Positions 55,213 to 64,000 of a stretch of 64,000 bases of DNA are shown here, one piece after another. The position numbers and the translations under genes are program-made. Position 1 is the first letter of the stretch. The number at the start of each line of letters is the position of its first letter. The DNA is from Lewinellaceae bacterium (lineage in GTDB: Bacteria > Bacteroidota > Bacteroidia > Chitinophagales > Saprospiraceae): positions 1,116,001-1,180,000 of the forward strand of contig JACJYN010000003.1 of NCBI GenBank assembly GCA_020636095.1, given 5' to 3'. Below the pieces are notes generated by a model, which did no database searches, had not been told where the DNA came from, and saw only the letters and a list, made by a program, of their open reading frames with translations.

Positions 55213-58140
55213 TTGTACAAGGGAGCACTTTCCATATGGTTGGCGATATGCCTGTTCGCGGGTATTCCGGATAGCCTTTGGGGCCAGGCATTTGAGATCA
55301 ATAGCCTGGAGCCCAAATACGTACTCACAGAAGAAGTCGAAGTGCTGGAAGAACCAGCCGATAGCCTTTCTATCGAAGAGGTAATAAACATGGATGCGGC
55401 GGGCCGGTTCATCCCTTTGTCCTCTGCCGGTGGCCGTTTCGTCACGGGCCCGTTTTACTGGGCAAGGGCCAGGATCGCCAACCGGCTTGAGCCCGCCAGC
55501 GGACAGTCGGGGTGGGTTTTACATTTTGCGCCTTCGCTCACCTATATTGATGCCTATATCGTACGGTCGGGGCAGGTGAGTTCCCGGCATCACACCGGTT
55601 TTTTCCGGCCGTATTACGAAAAGGAATTCCGGCCGCGTATTCAACCCAACCTGGCCAGAATCATACTGGAACCCGGCGAAACGGCTACGCTTTATTATAA
55701 AGCGAGGGCTGAACGCAGAGCTATGCCTCCGGAATTCTGGGTGGAGATGGTGCCGGTTGATGTATTCTGGAGCCAGTTGGGAAAGGAATACTGGAGCAGT
55801 GGCCTTTTTCTGGGGTTTGTAATCATGATGTTGTTGTACAACCTCATTTTGTCTTTTTTCGCCCGGGATAAGGCGCATTTTTTCTATTCGCTTTACCTCA
55901 TCACTATTATCGGTTATCAACTGTACGCTTCCCGTCTGCTGGCCGATTGGATGGCGTCACGGATATTCATCGAGCATCCACAGTACTTGTATTTCTTCAA
56001 GCTGGTGGTTTACGGGGGGCTGGCCAGTTACCTGGGCTTCATCCGGTCATTTCTTCACCTGGGTAAACTGCTTCCCGGCTGGGACCGGCTTTTGAGCTGG
56101 CTGATGGCCCTGGCCGTTCCCGTGTTGCTGGCCGATGCTTCTTTGATCTGGTATTCCAACTACAGCCCGAATATAGCGGATTGGGCCATCATCCCATTTA
56201 CGATTATTTTTGTGATTGCTACTTTCCTGTTTGTCTGGCCTCTTTTCCGGACGGGCAATATCAGAGGATATTTTGTGGTGGCCGGCATTGTCTTCATGGG
56301 GCTGGGTATCCTGTTCACTATCATTGAGCGCCTTCAAAGCATCGAATATTCTTCGATATACTTTAAAACCGGTTCGGTGCTGGAAATCATAGCATTTGCG
56401 CTGGGTTTGGCCTATAGCCGCCGGGAGGAAGCCCGCGAACGCCAACTGGCTGAGTTCGAATTAGAAAAAAGCCGCTTGCTACAGGAAAAAGAACATGCCG
56501 AGGCCAAGCGCCTGAAAGACCTGGCTGACCTGAAATCTCTGTTGTACGCCAACATTACGCACGAATTTCGGACTCCTCTGACCGTTATCATGGGCATGGC
56601 TGCTGAAATAGAAGGGCACGACAATATCCGGCGGATTATCCACCGGAATGGAAACAATATGCTGCGGCTGGTCAATCAGCTGCTGGCCCTGTCCAAGCTG
56701 GAATCAGGCCAGATGGAACTCGAACTGATACAGGCCAATATCATAGCCTACCTGCAATACCTGGCCGAATCGTTTCACTCCCTGGCCTCCACCAAACACA
56801 TCCGCCTGGCTTTCTACTCTGAGGCCGACGAACTGCTGATGGATTTTGACGAGGAGAAGATTCAGTACATTGCCTACAACCTGTTGTCCAACGCCATTAA
56901 ATTCACGCCGGAATACGGTAAGGCCACTTTTCACGCCCGGGAGGAAGAGCAGGATGGGCAGCCATTTTTGCAGATTATCGTCCAGGATAGTGGCGTGGGT
57001 ATTGCCAAAGAACACCTGCCCTTCATTTTTGATCGCTTTTTTACCGGGTCAGGAAGCGTTCTCCTGAACGCTACCAGCGAAGAGGAAGAAGACTCCCCGG
57101 GAATCTTTCCCCGGGAGAGAGCTGTTCCTCAAAGCACCGGTATCGGCCTGGCCCTGGTCAAGGAACTGGTGGAATTAATGGGCGGCGCCATAATAGTAGA
57201 GAGTAAAGTTGGGGTAGGCAGTAAATTCATCGTCAGGCTCCCTGTCAGGAGAAAAGCGCCACTGAAAAGCTATTCCCTTCAGGATCATTGGGGAGTCCAG
57301 GATGCTTATCCGGAGGGAGAGGGCTCCAACGAACCCATCACCCAGGATAGGGAGGCGCCCATTTTGTTGTTGGTGGAGGATAATCCCGATGTCGTCGTAT
57401 ATATCCGCACTATTCTGGAAACGGATTACAACATCTACTTTGCCCGCAATGGAAAGGAAGGCCTGGCCCTGGCGATCGAACAGGTTCCGGACATCATCAT
57501 CAGCGATGTAATGATGCCGGAAATGGATGGCTTCGAGCTTTGCAACCGGCTTAAACAGGATGAACGCACCAGCCATATTCCCATTATCCTGCTGACGGCC
57601 CGAGCCGCCGATGAAGACAAAATCGCCGGCTTGAAAAGAGGGGCGGACGCCTACCTGACCAAGCCCTTCAATAAAGAGGAACTCCTGCTGCGCATCGAAA
57701 AACTGATCGAAAAGCAACGACAACTCCAGGAATATTTCACGGCTGTACCTCCCGAAGCCGTAGCACACGACGACGACGTGGCTATTGAAAGCGCCTTTTT
57801 ACAAAAGCTTAGAGCATTGGTGGAAGCGGGCCTTGGTAACCAGGACATGACGATCGCGGACTTTTGTGAGGCTGTTCATCTCAGCCATACTCAGGTGTAC
57901 CGCAAGTTGAAAGCCCTGACCAAAAAGACGCCTTCACAGTTTATCCGGTCCATCCGGCTGGATAAAGCTATGGAGTTGCTGAATTCAACCGACCTGAATA
58001 TTTCTCAGATTGCCTATGATGTGGGCTTCAACGACCCAAATTATTTTTCCCGCTCTTTCCTGCAGGAGTTTGGGGTTTCTCCTAGTTCGGTGAGGAGGGA
58101 TGGAATGAATGATGGAATGAAGGATGGAATGAATGAATGA
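55213..58140 (+). CDS. Hybrid histidine kinase/response regulator (7TMR-DISM, AraC output)
   Basis: A 975-residue one-component-like two-component system. In order: signal peptide; 7TMR-DISM extracellular domain (about 40-175, carbohydrate-like sensor); seven membrane helices (about 190-395); coiled coil; HisKA with the phospho-His in NITHEFRTPL (near 450); HATPase (N-box NAIKFT, DSGVGI, TGIGLALVKEL); receiver domain with the phospho-Asp in IIISDVMMPEMDG (near 763); AraC-type HTH (about 870-965). The start is probably TTG at 55213, as no ATG gives the signal peptide. The last residues (DGMNDGMKDGMNE) come from a low-complexity DNA tract. The likely target is an undetermined uptake or surface gene set. 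Confidence 0.92.
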   Translation: MYKGALSIWLAICLFAGIPDSLWGQAFEINSLEPKYVLTEEVEVLEEPADSLSIEEVINMDAAGRFIPLSSAGGRFVTGPFYWARARIANRLEPASGQSGWVLHFAPSLTYIDAYIVRSGQVSSRHHTGFFRPYYEKEFRPRIQPNLARIILEPGETATLYYKARAERRAMPPEFWVEMVPVDVFWSQLGKEYWSSGLFLGFVIMMLLYNLILSFFARDKAHFFYSLYLITIIGYQLYASRLLADWMASRIFIEHPQYLYFFKLVVYGGLASYLGFIRSFLHLGKLLPGWDRLLSWLMALAVPVLLADASLIWYSNYSPNIADWAIIPFTIIFVIATFLFVWPLFRTGNIRGYFVVAGIVFMGLGILFTIIERLQSIEYSSIYFKTGSVLEIIAFALGLAYSRREEARERQLAEFELEKSRLLQEKEHAEAKRLKDLADLKSLLYANITHEFRTPLTVIMGMAAEIEGHDNIRRIIHRNGNNMLRLVNQLLALSKLESGQMELELIQANIIAYLQYLAESFHSLASTKHIRLAFYSEADELLMDFDEEKIQYIAYNLLSNAIKFTPEYGKATFHAREEEQDGQPFLQIIVQDSGVGIAKEHLPFIFDRFFTGSGSVLLNATSEEEEDSPGIFPRERAVPQSTGIGLALVKELVELMGGAIIVESKVGVGSKFIVRLPVRRKAPLKSYSLQDHWGVQDAYPEGEGSNEPITQDREAPILLLVEDNPDVVVYIRTILETDYNIYFARNGKEGLALAIEQVPDIIISDVMMPEMDGFELCNRLKQDERTSHIPIILLTARAADEDKIAGLKRGADAYLTKPFNKEELLLRIEKLIEKQRQLQEYFTAVPPEAVAHDDDVAIESAFLQKLRALVEAGLGNQDMTIADFCEAVHLSHTQVYRKLKALTKKTPSQFIRSIRLDKAMELLNSTDLNISQIAYDVGFNDPNYFSRSFLQEFGVSPSSVRRDGMNDGMKDGMNE

Positions 58141-58166
58141 TGAAAGAATCCTGGGGTTTTTCCTTT

Positions 58167-58349
58167 AGAGCATGTTTGGAGGTGGTGCTTTGATGGCGAA
58201 AAAGTCAGATTTAGGGTTCTCACGAGACTCATTTTCGAGCGCATAGCAGCGCTACGGGCGAGAAAATAGCCGAAGTGAGGTTCCAAAAGCGGGCTTTTGC
58301 CCCGAAGGGGCCTGATGTACGACTAAATGACTACCTCCAAACATGCTCT
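58167..58349. repeat. Inverted-repeat element, family A (183 bp)
   Basis: The perfect 17-bp arms AGAGCATGTTTGGAGGT (58167-58183) and ACCTCCAAACATGCTCT (58333-58349) enclose an internal stem (CATTTTCGAGCG ... CGGGCGAGAAAATAG). It lies between convergent genes, 27 bases past the kinase stop, and its right end overlaps the stop codon at 58349 of the minus-strand membrane gene. Confidence 0.85.
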
Positions 58350-58705
58350 TAGAGATCCCAGAAGGAGCGGGGCCGCTGCAGAACGTAGAGGGTATCGCGG
58401 ATCGTAACGACAAAATAGGCGGTCAGCCCCAGGGCGATGGGAAGCACCGTCCAGGCGCCTAACAGCCAGATTCCAAGGGGAAGGGCGAGCAGCAGGCCCA
58501 GGAATAACCAAAGAAAGGGATAACGCTCCTGATATTCGTAAGCCAGGGCCAATTGTAAAGCACTGGCGCCTTGCCATAGCCCTAAAAGAGAAAGCAAGCC
58601 AATAAACCAGGCGGCCGGAAAGCCGGAGAGCCCCGTTAATGCTACACCGCTGATCAAAACAGATTGCCCGATCAGGTCCTTTTTCATTCTCGTTCTGCTA
58701 ATCAT
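58349..58705 (-). CDS. Small membrane protein (118 aa)
   Basis: Not recognised. Four hydrophobic segments (about 11-28, 30-48, 63-80, 85-102) and a basic/aromatic tail (LQRPRSFWDL). The second in-frame Met (MKKDLIGQ) is an equally good start. Three bases separate it from the upstream membrane gene on the minus strand, so they form a small operon. The stop TAA overlaps a family A repeat end. Confidence 0.6.
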   Translation of the reverse strand: MISRTRMKKDLIGQSVLISGVALTGLSGFPAAWFIGLLSLLGLWQGASALQLALAYEYQERYPFLWLFLGLLLALPLGIWLLGAWTVLPIALGLTAYFVVTIRDTLYVLQRPRSFWDL

Positions 58706-58708
58706 AAC

Positions 58709-59095
58709 TTATACCAGTTGTTCGTTGTACCGGCCGCAATCGTCGTAGGAAACCTTCCAGTACTTGATGGCGGCTACCAGGGGAACGATAACAACGAAGA
58801 AAATACCCCATACTTCGTTGAACCATAGCTCCTGCAAAGCTTTTGATGAAAAATCGATTTCGACTGCTCCATTGAAACCCGCCCACAAGGCCAGGCAATA
58901 GGCGGCCGCCAATCCGAAATAAGTGAAATGAAACCGGCTGCGCCAGGCCAGGCCTTTGATCAGGGCGCTGGCCAGTTGCCATCCACCCAGTGGGATCATA
59001 AGGATGAGGGGCAGGATGAATATCGCCCCGGCCAGGGTGGGGGCTAACAATAATGCCTGGACGGTAGCATCAGCCTTTAAGAGAAATTTTTTCAT
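58709..59095 (-). CDS. Small membrane protein (128 aa)
   Basis: Not recognised beyond a four-helix membrane protein: MKKFLLKADATVQALLLAPT, then helices at about 10-35, 55-75 and 93-112, and a charged tail (KVSYDDCGRYNEQLV). First gene of the two-gene unit with 58349-58705; both are similar in size and topology. Confidence 0.6.
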   Translation of the reverse strand: MKKFLLKADATVQALLLAPTLAGAIFILPLILMIPLGGWQLASALIKGLAWRSRFHFTYFGLAAAYCLALWAGFNGAVEIDFSSKALQELWFNEVWGIFFVVIVPLVAAIKYWKVSYDDCGRYNEQLV

Positions 59096-59211
59096 GGCTT
59101 CGTGGTTTTTCCCTTACTTTTCTCGCAAAACAAATATAGGCTATTTATTTGTAACTTTCAATATTTACTGAAAATTATGAATGAATATTTTTATCCTGTT
59201 CCTCTTGTGCT

Positions 59212-59287
59212 GGACTTGGGACGGCCTGACGTTGAAGGCGGACACGAGCGAAGCGGCCGACGAAGTAAACCGGAAGCGGGATAGCGG
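59212..59287 (+). repeat. Dispersed repeat, family F, second copy
   Basis: Homologous (about 80% over 75 bases, by eye) to the reverse complement of 6533-6608, including GGCGGACACGAGCGAAGCG. Short frames across it are not genes. A TTCGCAATTCGCCGTTCGC tract (59298-59332) follows. The gap 59096-59500 holds no supportable gene. Confidence 0.65.
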
Positions 59288-59477
59288 AAAACCTGGGGAC
59301 TGTTCGCAATTCGCCGTTCGCTGTTCGCAAGTTCCTGAAAATAAAGGGGCTTTTTTCAGTAGAAACAGAAAATTGAACTATCCCAAAACCTGACGTTGAA
59401 GGCACATTTTATGTCTCCTTCCGCCTTCCGCCTTCCGCCTTCTATTAACGCCGCCTTCATATAATTTCTCAATCGGG

Positions 59478-59509
59478 TTGGTAAAAAACGGGCCAGCGCC
59501 TATTTTTGC
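59478..59509 (+). promoter_or_regulatory. Bacteroidota-type promoter of the nitroreductase gene
   Basis: TTG (59478-59480) and TATTTTTGC (59501-59509) are spaced by 20 bases, matching TTG-N19/20-TAnnTTTG. Transcription would start about 8 bases before the ATG at 59524, leaving almost no leader. Confidence 0.6.
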
Positions 59510-59523
59510 GAAAAAAAGAGGCC

Positions 59524-60105
59524 ATGCCCATTACCGCAGAACAAGCCAAAGAATTGATCCGGCAGCGCCGGTCCGTGTTTCCCAATACCTACACGGATGA
59601 GCCGATACCGGATGAGGCCATTGTGGAAATACTGGAAAATGCCAACTGGGCTCCTACCCACAAGCGGACAGAACCCTGGCGGTTTAAGGTTTTCCGGGGT
59701 AAAGCACTCCACCGGCTGGGCGAATACCTGGCGCGATGGTATCAAGAGCACACCCCGGCTGAACAGTTTTTGGAAAGAAAGTATAATAAATCGCTCAACA
59801 ACCCGCAACGTTCCTCCTGTGTCATCGCCATTTGTATGCAGCGCGACCCCCAGGAGCGCGTACCGGAATGGGAAGAGGTGGCGGCGGTGGCCTGTGCCGT
59901 ACAGAACATGTGGCTCAGCTGCACAGCCCACGGTATTGGCTGCTACTGGAGCTCGCCGCGTTCTATCCTGGAAGCGAATGAATTCCTGGACTTGAAAGAG
60001 GGGGAGCGTTGCCTGGGCCTTTTCTATATGGGCTATCACAGCCTGCCTGCCATTCCCGGCAAACGCGAACCGATTGAAAACAAGGTAACATGGATTACCG
60101 AATAA
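59524..60105 (+). CDS. Nitroreductase family protein
   Basis: A 193-residue FMN-dependent NAD(P)H oxidoreductase of the nitroreductase fold. The N-terminal RQRRSVFPNTYTDEPIPDEAI contributes FMN phosphate contacts, followed by ENANWAPTHKRTEPWRF, AVQNMWLSCTAHGIGCYWSSP and a final GYHSLPAIPGKREP. The natural substrate is unknown (quinones, flavins or nitro compounds). The ATG at 59524 is directly downstream of the promoter; an in-frame TTG further upstream lies inside the promoter. Confidence 0.9.
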   Translation: MPITAEQAKELIRQRRSVFPNTYTDEPIPDEAIVEILENANWAPTHKRTEPWRFKVFRGKALHRLGEYLARWYQEHTPAEQFLERKYNKSLNNPQRSSCVIAICMQRDPQERVPEWEEVAAVACAVQNMWLSCTAHGIGCYWSSPRSILEANEFLDLKEGERCLGLFYMGYHSLPAIPGKREPIENKVTWITE

Positions 60106-60147
60106 GGACTATCGCACTGTTTGTCACAACTCTGTAATACAGTTAGT

Positions 60148-60179
60148 TGGACAAAAAGCAAATTTGCCTTAGCTTTGCA
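60148..60179 (+). promoter_or_regulatory. Bacteroidota-type promoter of the pyrophosphatase gene
   Basis: TTG (60148-60150), 20 bases, then TAGCTTTGC (60171-60179), a full match to TAnnTTTG. The leader of about 85 bases contains the hairpin GGCTTCAC ... GTGAAGCC (about 60208-60233) of unknown role. Confidence 0.6.
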
Positions 60180-60272
60180 GCCCTAACGAAAAACCAGGCC
60201 AGTAATGGCTTCACTACTCCGGTGGTGAAGCCTTTACTATAAACGTATCATCTGTTCATAAACGTAAAAATT

Positions 60273-62450
60273 ATGGGTCAAACAATTACACTTGCCATTC
60301 CTATCTTCGGGGTTTTGGCGCTTCTCTACACTTTCTGGCGCTCCGCCTGGGTTACCAAACAAGAGGTAGGCACAGAAAGAATGGCCAGAATAGCCAAAAA
60401 TATCTCCGACGGCGCCATGGCATTCCTCAAGGCAGAATACCGTGTGCTATCCGTATTTGTAATCGCGGTAGCGGTACTCCTGGGTTTCAGCGGAACCTCA
60501 GAGGGCTCTTCGCCCATGATCGCCCTTTCTTTCATCCTGGGGGCGGTATGTTCTGCACTGGCGGGCTTCATCGGTATGAAAGTGGCCACCAAGGCCAATG
60601 TACGCACCACGAACGCCGCCCGCACCAGCCTGGGCAAAGCACTGGAAGTGGCTTTCGCCGGCGGTTCCGTAATGGGCATGGGCGTTGTCGGCCTGGGCGT
60701 TCTCGGCCTGGGCCTGCTGCTCCTGCTCTACAGCAATATGTTCGGAGTGGATACGGTGCAAAACGTCAATAAGGTGATCACTGTGATCACCGGTTTCTCC
60801 TTTGGCGCTTCCTCTATCGCCCTCTTCGCTCGTGTCGGCGGCGGTATCTACACCAAGGCTGCCGACGTAGGCGCCGACCTGGTTGGTAAGGTGGAAGCCG
60901 GCATCCCCGAAGACCACCCGCTCAACCCCGCTACCATCGCCGACAACGTTGGCGACAACGTAGGGGATGTGGCTGGTATGGGCGCCGACCTTTTCGAGTC
61001 CTACGTAGGCTCCATCATCGGTACAATGGTGCTGGGCGCTACCTTTATCGGCGTAACCGGTTTTGAGATCGACAATGCTTTTGGCGGGCTGAATGCCGTA
61101 TTATTACCTTTGGTATTGGCCGGCGTTGGAATCCTGACTTCCATACTGGGCACCTTTTTCGTCCGCGTGGCGGAAGGCGGCAACCCGCAGAAGGCCCTCA
61201 ACCGGGGTGAATTCATCTCGTCCGGTATCATGCTGCTGGCCACCATCGCCATCGTCAACTGGATGCTGCCGGAAGGCTGGACCGATGCTGCCGGTACGGA
61301 ATATTCTACCATGGGCGTTATCCTCGCGGTTATCTTCGGCCTGGTCGCCGGCTTGCTCATCGGCCTGATCACCGAGTTTTACACCGGCACCGGTACGCGC
61401 CCGGTGAAGGGCATCGTCAACCAGTCGGTGACCGGAGCTGCTACCAATATCATCGCCGGGCTTGGGGTGGGCATGCAGTCTACTGCTATTCCTATCGTGA
61501 TCCTGGCCGCGGCCATCATCGGCGCTCACGAATTTGCCGGCTTGTACGGTATCGCCATCGCAGCAGTCGGTATGCTTTCCAATACCGGTATACAGCTGGC
61601 GGTTGATGCTTATGGCCCGATATCCGATAATGCCGGCGGTATTGCCGAAATGGGCGAATTACCCAAAGAAGTGCGCGCCCGCACGGATAAGCTCGATGCA
61701 GTGGGTAACACCACCGCCGCGATCGGTAAAGGGTTTGCTATTGGTTCCGCCGCCCTGACTGCCCTGGCGCTTTTCGCAGCCTTCATGACTGCCGCCAAGA
61801 TCAACAGCATTAACATCGCCAATCCTCAGGTGATGGCAGGGCTGTTCCTGGGAGGCATGTTGCCGTTCCTCTTTTCTTCCCTGGCTATGGGCGCCGTTGG
61901 CCGTGCCGCGATGGATATGATCCAGGAGGTGCGCCGCCAGTTCGCCAATATTCCCGAACTGAAAGCAGCTCTCGAAGTTATGCGGCGCAACGGCGAAAAG
62001 CCCATGGATGAATGGAGCAAGGCAGACCAGAACACCTTCCATGCCGCCGACGGTAAGGCCGAATACAGCAAGTGTGTGGAGATTTCCACCAAGGCATCTA
62101 TCCGCGAAATGGTCCTCCCTGGCGTCGTTGCTATTGGCTCTCCCGTCGCCGTCGGTTTCCTCGGCGGCGCTGAGATGCTGGGCGGCCTGCTGGCCGGTGT
62201 CACGGTAGCAGGCGTCTTGATGGCCATCTTCCAGTCTAACGCCGGTGGCGCCTGGGACAATGCTAAGAAGATGTTCGAAGAAGGGGTGGAAATCCAGGGC
62301 CAGATGTACTATAAAGGTTCTGACCCGCATAAAGCAGCAGTAGTAGGCGATACCGTTGGCGATCCATTTAAGGATACGTCCGGCCCTTCGCTCAATATCC
62401 TGCTCAAGCTGATGTCGGTGGTGGCACTGGTGATTGCCCCGCTGTTGTAA
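60273..62450 (+). CDS. hppA: Membrane ion-pumping pyrophosphatase (K+-dependent type)
   Basis: Couples pyrophosphate hydrolysis to H+ and/or Na+ export across the inner membrane. The 725-residue, roughly 16-helix protein has the substrate-binding DNVGDNVGDVAGMGADLFESY, the GAATNIIAGLGVGM region and the C-terminal GDPFKDTSGPSLNIL. The motif GNTTAAIGKG (near residue 478) has Ala where K+-independent enzymes have Lys, so it should need K+. Sodium versus proton transport cannot be decided by eye. Own promoter upstream and terminator downstream. Confidence 0.95.
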   Translation: MGQTITLAIPIFGVLALLYTFWRSAWVTKQEVGTERMARIAKNISDGAMAFLKAEYRVLSVFVIAVAVLLGFSGTSEGSSPMIALSFILGAVCSALAGFIGMKVATKANVRTTNAARTSLGKALEVAFAGGSVMGMGVVGLGVLGLGLLLLLYSNMFGVDTVQNVNKVITVITGFSFGASSIALFARVGGGIYTKAADVGADLVGKVEAGIPEDHPLNPATIADNVGDNVGDVAGMGADLFESYVGSIIGTMVLGATFIGVTGFEIDNAFGGLNAVLLPLVLAGVGILTSILGTFFVRVAEGGNPQKALNRGEFISSGIMLLATIAIVNWMLPEGWTDAAGTEYSTMGVILAVIFGLVAGLLIGLITEFYTGTGTRPVKGIVNQSVTGAATNIIAGLGVGMQSTAIPIVILAAAIIGAHEFAGLYGIAIAAVGMLSNTGIQLAVDAYGPISDNAGGIAEMGELPKEVRARTDKLDAVGNTTAAIGKGFAIGSAALTALALFAAFMTAAKINSINIANPQVMAGLFLGGMLPFLFSSLAMGAVGRAAMDMIQEVRRQFANIPELKAALEVMRRNGEKPMDEWSKADQNTFHAADGKAEYSKCVEISTKASIREMVLPGVVAIGSPVAVGFLGGAEMLGGLLAGVTVAGVLMAIFQSNAGGAWDNAKKMFEEGVEIQGQMYYKGSDPHKAAVVGDTVGDPFKDTSGPSLNILLKLMSVVALVIAPLL

Positions 62451-62521
62451 AGTGAGCAGTGAGTCGGGGATGTGAAGCGAGAGTCGGCTCAGCCCTGGCA
62501 GAGAAAGAACCAGAAACAAAA

Positions 62522-62565
62522 AGCGCTCTGCGTTGGATAATATCTAAGGCAGGGCGCTTTTTTTA
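62522..62565 (+). terminator. Rho-independent terminator after hppA
   Basis: GCGCTCTGCGTT and the partner GGCAGGGCGC form a stem followed by TTTTTTT. It is about 70 bases past the hppA stop. The rest of 62451-62749 is non-coding and A/T-rich near the next start. Confidence 0.65.
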
Positions 62566-62749
62566 TACAGCTTTTTGCCCCGCAGATCATTTTTGCCTGC
62601 CTCCGGATGGGATCGATCGGTGGCCAGTTGTTACCGATTCGTTAAAAAGGAGGGTTAATGAAAGCAATCTCCAATATTTTTGTTAATTAAAAAGTATATT
62701 TAACTGGTGTTTTCTATTGTAGAATTTTTCAGACTAGACAGCCTATAAA

Positions 62750-64000
62750 ATGTCATTTTTTATGAAATACAGAGGACCGATCTTTTTTTCCATTATAGCC
62801 ATTGCGCTATTAGCCGCCGCGATTTATCCACAGGTGGAAGATGGAGAGAAGGAAGCTGTTTTAATGCAAACCATTATTACTGGTTTCAATCAACTCCACT
62901 TCAGGCCCAAGGCGATTGACGATACTTTTTCGGAAGATGTATTCAACTTCTACATCGACCAAATGGACGGGAGCCGCCGGTTTCTCACCGAAGAAGATAT
63001 TGTCCGGTTAGAGCCGTATAAATATAAGCTGGATGATGAGATCAACGCCAGCTCTTTCGAGTTTTTCAATCTCTCTCAGGAGATCAGAAAGGCCGGCTTT
63101 GAGAAGACCCAGGATTTCTACCGCGAGGCGCTCGCTCAACCCTTCGATTACAATGCGGGCGAAACCATCGAGTTGGATGGGAAGAAGCGCCCGTTTGCAA
63201 AAAATGACGCCGAACTTCGCGATTTCTGGCGCAAGTACGCCAAATATGAAACGATGCAACGCCTGGCCACCAAGCTGGAGGAGCAGGAAGGAAAAGGAGA
63301 AGAAGAGGAACCGCGCAGCTTTGAGGAACTGGAAATCGAAGCGCGACAGGATGTGCTGGAGTTTTTTGACGACTGGTATAACCGCATCGAGAAGATGAAG
63401 CGGGAAGATTTTCTGAGCCAGTACCTCAATACGATTACCCACATCTTTGACCCCCATTCCGAATACTATCAGCCGATCGATAAAGAAAACTTCAATATCC
63501 AGTTTTCCGGCCGGCTGGAAGGGATTGGCGCCAGCCTGCGCACCGAGGGGGATTACACCAAGGTCGTTCGCATCGTGGTCGGCGGCCCCGCCTGGAAACA
63601 AAAGGAGCTGGAAGAAGATGACACCATTCTCAAAGTCAAACAGGAAGATGAGAAGGATCCGGTCGACATCACCGGCATGCAGATCAATGATGTGGTGCAA
63701 CTCATTCGCGGAAAAAAAGGAACGAATGTTACCCTGACCATCAAGAAAATTGACGGTACGGTCGAAGATATTACGATCGAGCGGGATATCGTCGTGCTCG
63801 AAGAACAGTTTGCCAAGTCGCTGATACTGGAAGGCGCAGTGCCCGGAGAAAGGATCGGGTATATCAACCTGCCGAGCTTCTATGCCGACTTCCAGAATAG
63901 CGATGGCCAATCCAGCGCCAAAGATATTGAGACGGAGCTTGAAAAACTCAAGGCGGAAAAGGTCGATGGTATTGTCCTGGACCTTCGTTACAACGGGGGC
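62750..64000 (+). CDS. Tail-specific (C-terminal processing) S41 protease, partial
   Basis: Open to the window end (417 codons seen). An N-terminal anchor or signal (about 8-27) is followed by a Tsp-type N-terminal domain (LEPYKYKLDDEINASSFEFF, HIFDPHSEYYQP), a PDZ domain (about 265-350; FSGRLEGIGASL, GGPAWK, ITGMQINDVVQLIRGKKGT) and the start of the S41 domain (GYINLPSFYADF, VDGIVLDLRYNGG). The catalytic Ser/Lys lie beyond the end. The family degrades or trims periplasmic proteins at the C-terminus. ATG 62750 or 62762 may be the start. Confidence 0.9.
   Translation, partial: MSFFMKYRGPIFFSIIAIALLAAAIYPQVEDGEKEAVLMQTIITGFNQLHFRPKAIDDTFSEDVFNFYIDQMDGSRRFLTEEDIVRLEPYKYKLDDEINASSFEFFNLSQEIRKAGFEKTQDFYREALAQPFDYNAGETIELDGKKRPFAKNDAELRDFWRKYAKYETMQRLATKLEEQEGKGEEEEPRSFEELEIEARQDVLEFFDDWYNRIEKMKREDFLSQYLNTITHIFDPHSEYYQPIDKENFNIQFSGRLEGIGASLRTEGDYTKVVRIVVGGPAWKQKELEEDDTILKVKQEDEKDPVDITGMQINDVVQLIRGKKGTNVTLTIKKIDGTVEDITIERDIVVLEEQFAKSLILEGAVPGERIGYINLPSFYADFQNSDGQSSAKDIETELEKLKAEKVDGIVLDLRYNGG

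Noticed and set aside
61659..62519. 286-residue minus-strand frame
   Set aside because: Antisense to hppA, whose motifs are unambiguous.
63008..63910. 300-residue minus-strand frame
   Set aside because: Antisense to the S41 protease gene.

Overview
The window comes from a Bacteroidota chromosome, most plausibly a member of the Saprospiria (Saprospiraceae/Lewinella-like). The evidence is two large secreted proteins with type IX secretion (T9SS) C-terminal sorting domains, SprB-like repeats, a one-piece 7TMR-DISM hybrid histidine kinase ending in an AraC-type HTH, a DPP-IV-like S9 peptidase, an SCP2-like single-domain protein, promoters of the TTG-N19/20-TAnnTTTG type, and very few Shine-Dalgarno sequences. 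The assignment is inferred from gene families; no rRNA is present. Several genes, including the essential ileS, carry single-base frameshifts, which suggests residual assembly errors in some places.

Layout. 0-2.2 kb: a small unknown gene, then a tandem array on the minus strand of three copies of a ~382 bp unit (small GIY-YIG nuclease gene + defective tRNA-Val-like gene + terminator), fed by one intact tRNA-Val(TAC) and followed by two more broken tRNA fragments. 2.3-6.5 kb: AsmA-like protein and histidine ammonia-lyase (hutH). 6.5-13.2 kb: two T9SS cargo proteins (a beta-helix protein and an M43-like metalloprotease with dockerin-like repeats), each with an 11-12 base G/C run inside the coding sequence, enclosed between the hutH 3' end and a ~456 bp direct repeat of it. 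13.4-24 kb: housekeeping and cell-envelope genes (M48 lipoprotein, smpB, YbjQ-like, DPP-IV, an XRE/DUF2083 regulator, a DUF433 antitoxin with a decayed partner, and a membrane MutS-like ATPase overlapping an LRR protein that may carry a BRCT-like domain). 24.4-25.3 kb: fdhD. 25.4-29.6 kb: an AT-rich island with an unknown gene, a group II intron remnant and a controller-protein-regulated type II restriction-modification system. 29.7-38.3 kb: a DUF1028 protein, a dead IS transposase nested in inverted repeats, an ABC ATPase / HExxH lipoprotein / FtsX-like permease cluster (the first two frameshifted), a nucleotidyltransferase, a MITE with 8-bp target duplication, and a VapB-like antitoxin with truncated VapC. 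38.3-64 kb: ileS (frameshifted), SCP2, envelope proteins, a TPR-VWA/OmpA pair, kynurenine 3-monooxygenase, a PAP2-like membrane protein, adenine deaminase, MscS, a DtxR-regulated metal ABC system without a permease, the hybrid kinase, two small membrane proteins, nitroreductase, a membrane pyrophosphatase and the start of a tail-specific S41 protease.

The most striking non-coding content is a dense set of short inverted-repeat elements, at least four dispersed families plus several single palindromes, lying in nearly every gap and often touching stop codons. The strongest candidates for something new are the tRNA/GIY-YIG array, the membrane-MutS/LRR(-BRCT-like) gene pair, and the pair of homopolymer-bearing T9SS cargo genes bracketed by a hutH duplication.
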